Origin: Poriferisodalis sp965204125
GTDB taxonomy: Bacteria > Actinomycetota > Acidimicrobiia > Acidimicrobiales > Poriferisodalaceae
DNA: 64,000 nt
Assembly (NCBI RefSeq): GCF_965204125.1
Contig: NZ_OZ241968.1
Span: 868,001 to 932,000 of the forward strand
Direction: 5' to 3'
Below, in pieces: positions 18,239-27,200 of this stretch. The position numbers were made by a program, and so were the translations under genes. How positions within the stretch are numbered: the first letter of the stretch is position 1; each line of letters starts with the position of its first letter. The notes under the pieces were generated by a model. It saw only the letters and a program-made list of their open reading frames with translations, did no database searches and was not told the DNA's origin.

Positions 18239-20782
18239 CTACTCGTGGGCGATCGCGTCCAGGATGTGCATGCGCCCGGCGCGGCGGGCCGGCAGCACTG
18301 CGGCCAGCAGACCTGCCAGCCCCGCCACCACGATGTAGATGGCCAGCGTTCCATACGGCACATCGACGGTGGTGATGAACGAGTCCGGCGTGGCCAGCGA
18401 TCCGGCCACGCCCAGCACTGTGCCGACCACCACGCCCATCAGGCCGCCGAAGGTGGCGACGATCGCCGCTTCCCACCGCACGGCCCGCCGCAGCTGGCGC
18501 CGGGTCATGCCCACGGCTCGCAGCAGGCCGATCTCGCGGGTGCGCTCGAACACCGACAGCGCCAGCGTGTTGGCGATGCCGATCAGCGCGATCACGAACG
18601 ACAGGCCCAGCAGCACCGTGATCACGGCGAAGATCGAGTTGACCAGGCTCTGGTTGGCCTCCCGGAACTCGTCCCGGTTCTCCCCGATCACGCCGGGATA
18701 GCGGTTGACCACCTCGGCGAGCGCGACCTGGCTGCTTTCGGCGTGGCCAGTATGAGCCAGTGCAGTGCCGAAGCGGTAGTCACGCCGGCCGAAATGCTGC
18801 TCCCACAAGGCGTTGTCGATGAGCCAGTTGCCGTAGATGGCCGCGTCGGCGAAGATCGCTGTCACGGTCAACGTGACGGTCTCATTGTCGGGGAACGTCG
18901 CCTCGAGCGTGTCCCCGACGGCGACGCCGAGATCCCCGGCGGGGTCGACGTGCAGCGCGATGCCGGTGAGCGGATCACCACCGGTGATCGACCCCGAGAT
19001 CACGTCGCCGTCCATGTGACGCTCCACCGTGTCGAAGTCGGCAGTGACCACATCACGGCTGTCGCCGTCCACGACCATCCCGCCGAAAGCCACCCGGTAG
19101 CCGACGACGCTCTCGATCTCGTCGCGATCTTCGAGGTCGTCGAGAAGCTGCGCCGGAAAGCCAGTCGCAGGATCGAACGGCGATGCTTCGCTGCGGACGA
19201 AGTAGTCGGCCCGCACGGCGTCGCTGAGGACATCGGCGATCGTGCTGCTCACCGAGGCGCCGACGACCGACGTCGTCGCCATCAGCGTCACGCCGATCAT
19301 GAGGGCGCCGGCGGTGGACGCCGTGCGCCGAGGGTTGCGGGCCGCGTTCTCACGTGCCAGCCGGCCCGGCATCCCGAACAGTGCCTGGATGGGCCGTCCC
19401 AGCACGCGCACCACCGGCCGCGCAATCGCCGGACTGGCGACGTTGAGGCCCACGAAGGTGACGAGTGCGCCGATGCCCGTCAGTGCGAGCACCGCGGCGG
19501 TGCTGCCGACCCCGGCCATGCCCAGCGCCAGGCACACCACGCCCGCGGCGGTGACAGCTCCGCCCACGGCGACCCGTCGGCGCCACCCGCTGCGCTCGAT
19601 GCGGTAGTCATGCGCCAGAGCGGCAATCGGCGTGATGCGGCGCGCCCGCATGGCAGGCACGATCGAGGCGATCATCGTGACGCCCAGACCGATCACCAAT
19701 GCCAGCGCGACGGTGCGCGGCCGCAGCACCAGCGGCCCCGACGGCAGGCCGAAGCCGCTCGCACGGATGGCTGCCCGCATGACGAGGCTGACCAGCATGC
19801 CCACGGCAATGCCGATGGCCGTGCTGAGCAACCCCACGATCGCCGACTCGACCACGATCGAGCGCGACACCTGCTTGGGCGTCACGCCGATAGCCCGCCA
19901 CAGCCCGATCTCGCGCACCCGTTGAGTCACGACAATCTGGAACGTGTTGTTGATGATGAACGCCGACACGAACACCGCGATGAAAGCGAACACCAGCAGG
20001 ATCGAAGTGAAGATGTTGAGGACAGCCTGGAACTGCTCGGTCTGCTCCTCGGCGGCAATCTCTTGGGTGATCACCTCGTAGTCAGCACCCACCGTCGCGC
20101 CGATTGCCGCGCGGACCTCGGCGACATCGGCGTTCACGAGCACGCGTATCTCCACCAGCCGGTCGCCGAAGCCCAGGAACTCCTGGGCGGTGTCAGTGTC
20201 GAACACCGACATCGTCTGCCCGAGGCTGGTGTTGGTGTCGGGCGATCCGAAGTTGAAGATGCCGACCAGCTCGAAAGGCTGCGAGCGAACCGGCCCGTTG
20301 ATGTCGTAGGTCTCGCCGACCCGCAGGTCGTTGTTCGTCGCCGTCGTCGCGTCGACGACGAATTCCCCGGACCCGTCCGGAGGTTCGCCCTCGATGAGGA
20401 AGAAGACCCGCGACGAGAAGTTCATCCCCAGCGCCGGCGGACCCTGGGGCCTGATGGCGTTGCCCTCGCCGTCCACGATGACCACGTTGCGCGCCTGCAC
20501 CGTGCCCGAGGCCTCGACCACGCCGTCAATCGCAGCGACCTCGTCGAGCAGCGAATCCGGCATGGTCGGGCGGTCGGCTTCGTTGCCGATCTCTTGCGCG
20601 GCCCGCACGGTCAGGTCGGTCTCGCCGGCGATGTCCTGCGCCAGGTCGCCGAAGGTCGAGCGCAGGCTGTCGGTGAGCGCGAACGTGCCCACCACGAACG
20701 TCACGCCGGTCACCACCGACAGCGTGGTGAGCGCGAAGCGGATCTTCTTGTCGAGCAGATTCCGCAGGGCGAGCTTCAGCAC
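18239..20782 (-). CDS. ABC transporter permease, FtsX/MacB-like (first of two)
   Basis: 847 residues. Duplicated FtsX architecture: an N-terminal helix (FALTTLSVVTGVTFVVGTFAL), an extracytoplasmic domain to ~260, three helices with VTQRVREIGLWRAIGVTPKQ, a central pair of helices with ARENAARNPRRTAST, a second extracytoplasmic domain and three C-terminal helices with ERTREIGLLRAVGMTRRQ. The repeated RE-I-G-L-x-RA-x-G-x-T motif is the coupling-helix signature of this class. It pairs with the next permease and ATPase (20816-24133) to form a MacB/LolCDE-like exporter or mechanotransmission complex for lipoproteins, lipids or peptides. It follows 33 bases after the second permease gene. Confidence 0.88.
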   Translation of the reverse strand: MLKLALRNLLDKKIRFALTTLSVVTGVTFVVGTFALTDSLRSTFGDLAQDIAGETDLTVRAAQEIGNEADRPTMPDSLLDEVAAIDGVVEASGTVQARNVVIVDGEGNAIRPQGPPALGMNFSSRVFFLIEGEPPDGSGEFVVDATTATNNDLRVGETYDINGPVRSQPFELVGIFNFGSPDTNTSLGQTMSVFDTDTAQEFLGFGDRLVEIRVLVNADVAEVRAAIGATVGADYEVITQEIAAEEQTEQFQAVLNIFTSILLVFAFIAVFVSAFIINNTFQIVVTQRVREIGLWRAIGVTPKQVSRSIVVESAIVGLLSTAIGIAVGMLVSLVMRAAIRASGFGLPSGPLVLRPRTVALALVIGLGVTMIASIVPAMRARRITPIAALAHDYRIERSGWRRRVAVGGAVTAAGVVCLALGMAGVGSTAAVLALTGIGALVTFVGLNVASPAIARPVVRVLGRPIQALFGMPGRLARENAARNPRRTASTAGALMIGVTLMATTSVVGASVSSTIADVLSDAVRADYFVRSEASPFDPATGFPAQLLDDLEDRDEIESVVGYRVAFGGMVVDGDSRDVVTADFDTVERHMDGDVISGSITGGDPLTGIALHVDPAGDLGVAVGDTLEATFPDNETVTLTVTAIFADAAIYGNWLIDNALWEQHFGRRDYRFGTALAHTGHAESSQVALAEVVNRYPGVIGENRDEFREANQSLVNSIFAVITVLLGLSFVIALIGIANTLALSVFERTREIGLLRAVGMTRRQLRRAVRWEAAIVATFGGLMGVVVGTVLGVAGSLATPDSFITTVDVPYGTLAIYIVVAGLAGLLAAVLPARRAGRMHILDAIAHE

Positions 20783-20815
20783 TGCTTCACCTGCCCCGCA
20801 CCTGTCCGACCAGCG

Positions 20816-23383
20816 TTACTCGTCTGCGATCGCGTCGAGCACGTTCATCCGGCTGGCCCGGAATGCCGGGAACAGCGCAGCGATCAGCCCGAACCCCACC
20901 GAGATGACCAGGAAGATGAAAAGCTGCAGGTAGGGCACCGCGATGGTGTCGATGATGTCCTCGGGGATCGCCGCCGAGGTGGCCATGCCGAACGCTGCAC
21001 CCAGCACCACGCCCACCACAGCGCCGTACAGCGACACGGCGGCAGCCTCCCAGCGGATCATGCGCCGCATCTGGCGGCGGGTCATGCCTACCGCCCGCAG
21101 CAGCCCGATCTCGCGGATGCGCTCGAACACCGACAGCGTCAGCGTGCTCACAATGCCGATCAGCGCGATCAGCAGGGCGAAGCCCAGGAACACGTTCACC
21201 AGCACGAGCACGGTGTTCAGGCTCGACTCGATGCTCTCCTGGAACTCCTGCCGGTCTTCGAGCACAGCTTGCGGGTAGCTGTCCAGCACGTCGTCGATAG
21301 CCGCGCGGGCGGCCTCGGGGTCGTCGATAGCCGACTGCACCATCACGACGTCGTCGAACGCGGTCGTCGCGAACTGGTCATACAACGCGCTGTCGATGAA
21401 CCAGCTGCTCCAGAACCCGTTGCCGTCGAAGATGGCCGCGACGCTGACCGTGGCACGGTCTCCGCTGACGAAAGTCAGTTCGACGGTGTCGCCGAGCCCG
21501 AGGTTGTCATCTGCGGCTACGTCGCTCTGTATCAGCAATCCGGTCTGGGGATCGAAGCCGTCCAAGCTGCCCTCGATCACATCGATGTTGATCACCGCTT
21601 CCAAGTCGCTGACGCGGGCCGCGGTCAGCTGGGTCTCCACCTGTGAGTCGCCGATGTCGATCTGCACGAGGTCGAGATCGAATCCCACCGGAGTGCCGAT
21701 GCCGGCGGCGCGGATGTCGGAGCTGAGCGTCTTCGGCAGCCCGGCCTGCGTGTCGGCGGTCACGATGAAGTCGGCAGTGAATGCGTTGGCCAGGCGGTCG
21801 CCGAAGGACACCTTGAGCGACTGCCCCACGATCGACACCATGGTCACCAGCGCCAGGCCGATCGTGAGCGCCACCGCCGTGGCGGAGGTGCGCCGCGGGT
21901 TGCGAGCGGCGTTGGCACGGGCCAACCGGCCCGAGATCGGCATCATCCACTCCAGCGGCCGCGCCAGCAGCGACACCACTGCCCGCGACACCAGCGGGCT
22001 CAGCACGGAGACTGCCACGAAGGTGACCGCGGCACCGGCGCCGAGCGTGCTGAGCTGCGGCGTCGCGCCGTCGAAGTCGCCGAACAGGCCGAGGCCAGTC
22101 GCCACCAGGCCGATGGCCAGTAGCACACCGCCGCTTGCCAACCGGGGCCAGCCGAGGCTGGCACCCTCGTCGCTGCTCGTGCCCTCGGCCAGGCCCGCCA
22201 CCGGCGAGATGCGCGAGGCCTTGATGGCCGGCACCAGCGACGCCAGCACGGTGAAACCCACACCCACCACCACGGCCCACAGCACGGTGCGCGGCACCAG
22301 GGGCAACGGACCGTCAGGCAGCGACGCCCCGAAGAAGTTCAGCAGGGCTTTCAGACCCAATGCGCCCAGCATGCCCAGACCGAGCCCGGCCACCGAGGCG
22401 ACTGCGCCGATGATCGCCGACTCGGTCAGCACCGACATGCGCACCTGCCCGGGCGTGGCACCCACGGCTCGCAGCAGCGAGAGCTCCCGCACCCGCTGAC
22501 CCAGCACGATGTTGAACGTGTTGGAGATGATGAACGTGCTCACGAACAGCACGATGAACGCGAACACCAGCAGGATCGTCTGGAACGGCCCAATGAAGGT
22601 CTCGGTGGCGTCGCTGAACTCCTCTTCGGAGTCGGCTGCGGTGATCACCTCGACGCCGTCGGGCAGCACGGCTTCGATGCGGGTCTGCAGCTCGGCGATG
22701 TCGGCCCCTGCTTCGGCCCGCACGCTGATCACGGTGAACTCGCCGGGGAAGCCCAGAATCTCTTGGGCTGTCGCCGTGTCGAACAGCGAGAAGATGGCGC
22801 CAACGCCGGCGTTCTCGGGGAAGCCGAACTGCGCCACGCCGGTCAGGGTGAACTCACGCGGACCGGTGGGCGTGACCACCTGGTAGGTGCCGCCCAGCTC
22901 GAAGTCGTAGCCGTCGTCTTCGAAGGTGGTGATGTCGATGGCGAACTCGCCGATGCCGACGGGCCAGCGGCCCTCCATCAGGTAGAACTGCGACAGCGAC
23001 TCGTCTTCGAGCCAGTTGGTGCCCGCCACCGGCGGCCCGAACGTGGTGACGGCTTCGCCGTTGCCGTCCACCGGGATCACGCCGTTGACGAACAGGCCGC
23101 CCTTGGCGATCTCCACGCCGTCCACTGCGGCAATGTCGTCGACGAGGTCGGCGGATACGGCTGGTGCCACGGCTTCGGTGATCTCGCCGAACGGCAGCTC
23201 GCCGCGCACCGTGTAGTCGGTGCCGGTGTTGATGTCCTCAGCGAGCTGGTCGAAGCCCGAGCGCAGCGAATCGGCCGTCACGAACGACGCCACCACGAAG
23301 GCCACGCCGATCACGATGGTGCTCGCGGTCAGCGCAAAGCGGACTTTGTGCGCGAGCAGCGATTTGATGCCGAGTCGCAGCAT
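20816..23383 (-). CDS. ABC transporter permease, FtsX/MacB-like (second of two)
   Basis: 855 residues with the same layout as its downstream neighbour, to which it is a clear paralogue: FALTASTIVIGVAFVVASFV, LGQRVRELSLLRAVGATPGQ, ANAARNPRRTSATAVAL and FERIREIGLLRAVGMTRRQ. Two large extracytoplasmic domains are rich in Asp and Glu. ATG at 23381-23383 begins three bases after the stop of the ATPase gene, so the order is ATPase, permease, permease. The two permeases may form a heterodimer. Substrate cannot be read; no periplasmic adaptor (MacA-like) gene is present here. Confidence 0.88.
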   Translation of the reverse strand: MLRLGIKSLLAHKVRFALTASTIVIGVAFVVASFVTADSLRSGFDQLAEDINTGTDYTVRGELPFGEITEAVAPAVSADLVDDIAAVDGVEIAKGGLFVNGVIPVDGNGEAVTTFGPPVAGTNWLEDESLSQFYLMEGRWPVGIGEFAIDITTFEDDGYDFELGGTYQVVTPTGPREFTLTGVAQFGFPENAGVGAIFSLFDTATAQEILGFPGEFTVISVRAEAGADIAELQTRIEAVLPDGVEVITAADSEEEFSDATETFIGPFQTILLVFAFIVLFVSTFIISNTFNIVLGQRVRELSLLRAVGATPGQVRMSVLTESAIIGAVASVAGLGLGMLGALGLKALLNFFGASLPDGPLPLVPRTVLWAVVVGVGFTVLASLVPAIKASRISPVAGLAEGTSSDEGASLGWPRLASGGVLLAIGLVATGLGLFGDFDGATPQLSTLGAGAAVTFVAVSVLSPLVSRAVVSLLARPLEWMMPISGRLARANAARNPRRTSATAVALTIGLALVTMVSIVGQSLKVSFGDRLANAFTADFIVTADTQAGLPKTLSSDIRAAGIGTPVGFDLDLVQIDIGDSQVETQLTAARVSDLEAVINIDVIEGSLDGFDPQTGLLIQSDVAADDNLGLGDTVELTFVSGDRATVSVAAIFDGNGFWSSWFIDSALYDQFATTAFDDVVMVQSAIDDPEAARAAIDDVLDSYPQAVLEDRQEFQESIESSLNTVLVLVNVFLGFALLIALIGIVSTLTLSVFERIREIGLLRAVGMTRRQMRRMIRWEAAAVSLYGAVVGVVLGAAFGMATSAAIPEDIIDTIAVPYLQLFIFLVISVGFGLIAALFPAFRASRMNVLDAIADE

Positions 23384-23386
23384 GTA

Positions 23387-24133
23387 TCAAGCGCCGAGCT
23401 GGTTCATGTGGGCGCGGATGCGCTCGGGTGTGGGGTCGACGAGCTCGTCGACGATCTTGCCGTCCACGAGGAACACCACCCGATCGGCGTATGAGGCCGC
23501 GACTGCGTCGTGCGTCACCATCACGATGGTCTGCCCCATCTCGTCCACGGCGTTGCGCATGAAGCCCAGGATCTCGGCGCCCGTGTTGAGATCGACGTTG
23601 CCGGTGGGCTCATCGGCGAAGATCACCTGCGGCTGGCCGGCCAGCGCCCGTGCCACCGCCACGCGCTGCTGCTGGCCGCCCGACAGCTCGCTGGGCCGGT
23701 GCTTGAGGCGGTCGGCCAGCCCGGTGGCGCTGACCACCTCGTCGACCCAGTCGGAATCGCCCGCGCTGCCGGCCAGATCCATCGGCAGCATGATGTTCTC
23801 GATGGCGGTCAGGGTGGGGACCAGGTTGAACGCCTGGAACACGAACCCCACGTTGTCGCGGCGCAGCAGCGTGAGATCGCGTTCGGACAGCGTCGACAGA
23901 TCGACCTCGCCGATCAGCACCTGCCCTTCGGTCACCCGGTCGAGCCCTGCCATGCAGTGCATGAGGGTGGACTTCCCTGATCCCGACGGACCCATGATCG
24001 CGGTGAACTGGCCTTGCTCGAACGTCACGTCGATGGCGTCGAGTGCGCGCACCGCCGTGTCGCCCGAGCCGTAGATCTTGGTGGCGGCGACGGCTCTCGC
24101 CGCTGCATGCGTGGGTGGAGCCGCGACAGACAT
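23387..24133 (-). CDS. ABC transporter ATP-binding protein, MacB/LolD type
   Basis: 248 residues from ATG 24131-24133, preceded by GGGAGG four bases upstream; the open frame's further start at 24178 lacks such a site. Walker A GPSGSGKS at 48-55, Q-loop FVFQAFNLVPTLTAIENIMLP, signature LSGGQQQRVAVARAL, Walker B VIFADEPTGNVD and the H-loop MVTHD are all intact. It energises the two FtsX-type permeases encoded immediately downstream. An inverted repeat (GAGTTGC / GCAACCTC, imperfect) sits just before the ribosome-binding site and could be regulatory. Confidence 0.93.
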   Translation of the reverse strand: MSVAAPPTHAAARAVAATKIYGSGDTAVRALDAIDVTFEQGQFTAIMGPSGSGKSTLMHCMAGLDRVTEGQVLIGEVDLSTLSERDLTLLRRDNVGFVFQAFNLVPTLTAIENIMLPMDLAGSAGDSDWVDEVVSATGLADRLKHRPSELSGGQQQRVAVARALAGQPQVIFADEPTGNVDLNTGAEILGFMRNAVDEMGQTIVMVTHDAVAASYADRVVFLVDGKIVDELVDPTPERIRAHMNQLGA

Positions 24134-24208
24134 GAAGCCTCCCGGAGAGGTTGCAGACCAGCGCGCAACTCTACGCACGCCGACCTGCTGCCCATGTTCA
24201 GGTTTTTC

Positions 24209-27200
24209 TCAGGTTCGCAGCGTGGGACCCCGGTAGCCGGGGGTGAAGCCGTGCTCTATGAGCAGGTCATGAATCGGGTGCTCAGCTGCGGGGCCGGCAT
24301 CGATGCGGGCCAGCTCGACTCTGGCGAGCCGGCCGTCGGCGAGTGCCTGGCGCAGCGCGCCGACCCAGCGGAGGTCGGCTGCGGCGTGCTCGAAGGTGTG
24401 CAGCGAGCGCCCGCCACGGTCCAGCGCTACGAGCGGAGTGCCGTCGGCCAGCACCACGTGCGCGCCGGCAGTTCGGCTGGGCCGGCCGTCGCTGGGCGGC
24501 CAGCCGAGTGCGGCGCCGTAGGGCTGGGCCGGGTCGGCCGCGCCGAGCACCACCACGCCGTCTGAGCTCTCTCGGAAGTCGCGCAGGCGCTCGACTGCGG
24601 CGGCGGTGGCGAACTGTGCCGCGCCGAGGCCCTCGACGAAGTGTCCACGCCGCACGCTGCCCCGTTCCTCGAGCGCCCGCAGGATGCCGTATGCCGCTGC
24701 GAAGCCCCCCGGATGGCCCTCGGCCAGCACGCCCGGGCGGGTGACGATGCCATGCCGCTCCAGCAGCGCCTGCGCGCCGCCGTGCGCCCGTTCGGTGGGT
24801 GACGGTGCTGGCTCCCGCAGCAGCGAGGTGAGCGACCAGCGGCCTGCCGCACTCGGCGGCCCGCCCGAGCGCAAGCGGCCGGGGCGTCGACGGGCCGGGC
24901 CCGAACGGGTCAACACGCCCGACCGGCCCCGGCGAGCACCCTGTCGGGCGCCTGCGGCTCGGCCAGCGCCGGAAGATCGGCTGGCTGACTTGCTTCGGCC
25001 GCTGCGACGGGGTCCAAGGGCTCGCAGCGGGGCAAGCGTGTCGTTGGTGACCAGCCCTGCCCACACCAAATCCCACAACGCGGCCAGCACCTGCTCGGAC
25101 ACGCTTGAGAGGTCGGCCGGCCCGTCGCTGTGAGCGGTGGCGGCGTGGGCGGCGCTGAGCAGGTCAGGCCAGAAGGCGGCACCGTGCTCGCCCAGGTGAG
25201 CGAGCACTGCCGCGGCCACAGGGTCTTCGGGTTCGGTATCGGTCGGCGGTGCCAGGGTGGCGATCTCGTCGCGCCAGTAGAGACGGATGCGGCCGTCGTT
25301 CGGGCCGAGCGATCCCGCACCGATCCACACCAGCTCGCCGCTCGCGAGCAACGCGTCCAGATCGGCACCGCTGTAGCGGGCGACACGTGCGGGCAGCACA
25401 TCGGTCTCCAGAATCGAAGCGGCCACGGGTGCGCCCGCGAGCTGGGTGATGGCGTCGGCCAGCGCATCGGCACCCCGCCGTGGCCGGTCGATGCTGTGCC
25501 ACGCAGCCAGGAAGCGGGCATACGCCTCGGGCGGCACCGGTTCCACCTCGCGCCGCAGCCGCGCCAGCGAGCGCCGTCGCACCGTTCGCAGCACCGATGT
25601 GTCGCACCATTCGGTGCTGGTGCCGTCGGGCCGGAATGCACCCCGGGTGACCCGCTTGGCTGTCTCGAGCCGGTTGAGCGCCGCAGTGACGCGCACGACT
25701 GCAATGCCCAGCCGCTCGGCAACAGCATCGGCTTCGAACGGCACATGCGTGGATGCGAAGCGGGCCACCAGCTCGTCGAGCGGATCGGTTCCCGGCGTCA
25801 GCATGTCGACGGTCAGCGCGGCAGGGAGACCCACGGGCAGGGCGCACCCCAGCGCGTCCCGGTACCGGGCGGCATCCTCCACCGCCACATACCGGGTCTC
25901 GCCGGCCACCCGCAGCTCCACGGCGCGACGCTCGGCCAACAGCTCAGCCAGCCAATCCTCCCCCGGCGCGCTCGCCTCACAGCGGTAGGAGATCTCCTCG
26001 GCGGTGAGGTCACCGACCCGGCTGAGGACGTCGGCGAGCTCGTCGGCGCTGCGGGCGCGGCGACCGTCGGCCAATCGCTGCAGCTCCAGCTCGAGCGTGG
26101 CGAGCACCTCGGCGTCGAGCAGCTCCCGCAGTTCCTCGGCGCCGAGCAGATCGGCCAGCAGGTCGCGGTCGAGCGCCAGGGCAGCGGCCCGGCGCTCGGC
26201 CAGCGGCGCGTCGCCGCCGTACATGAACACCGAGATCCAGTCGAACAACAGGCTCTGCGCCATCGGCGAGGCGCCGTCGGTGTCGACGGTGACCATGCGG
26301 ATCTTGCGCGACCGGATGTCGGACAGCACCTCCGCCAGTGCCGGCACATCGAACACTTCCTGCAGGCATTCCCGGGAGGTCTCCAACAGCATCGGGAAGC
26401 TCGGGTACTTCGCCGCCACCTCCAGCAACCCGGCAGAGCGCTGGCGCTGCTGCCATAGCGGCACCCGCTCACCGGGCCGGCGGCGAGGCAGCAGCAGCGC
26501 ACGGCCCGCGACCTCCCGGAAGCGCGACGCGAACAGCGCCGTCGAGGGCAGATGACTCACGATGGCGTCCCGCACCTCGTCGGGGTCGAGCGCCAAGTCG
26601 GTCGCATCCAGCACCGGGGCGCCGCTTGTGCCCGGCGAATCCCACGCCGATCCGTTGCCGGCCGCACCGTCGGGCTCGTCGGGCGACCAGACATCGGGCA
26701 GCCGCAGCACGATCCCGTCGTCGCTCCACAGCAGCTCCACGCCGCCCATGCCGTTGACGTCCCCGCTGCCGGCGGCCTGCTCGGCGAGCTTGGCCTGCAA
26801 CGCGATGCCCCACGGCGCATGCACCCGGGCGCCGAACGGGGTGAGGATGCAGATGCGCCAGTCGCCGATCTCGTCGCGGAAGCGCTCCACCACGATCGTG
26901 CGGTCGTCGGGCACCGCACCGGTCGCCGCTCGCTGCGCGTCGAGGTAGCGCAGCACGTTCACTGCGGCAGAGCGATCAAGACAGTTCTCCCGCTGCAGCT
27001 GTTCCACGAGCTGAGCGGTCGGCTCTGCGGCTTTGGAAGCTCGACGGGGCGGCGCCACACCGCCGCTTGCCTCCGATGACGGCTGGCCTGCCGAGTCCAC
27101 GTCGCCGCGCCGGGCCATGACCGCAGCGCTCTCCGCTTCGGCATCGAGCTGCATCAGGTGCGACTCAAGATCCGCCGGCAGCGCGTCGCCGATCGTGCGG

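Noticed and set aside
14708..21646. A 2,312-codon open frame on the plus strand
   Set aside because: It is antisense to the cyclase and both permease genes, is rich in His/Arg/Gln/Gly as expected of high-GC shadow frames, and shows no domain.
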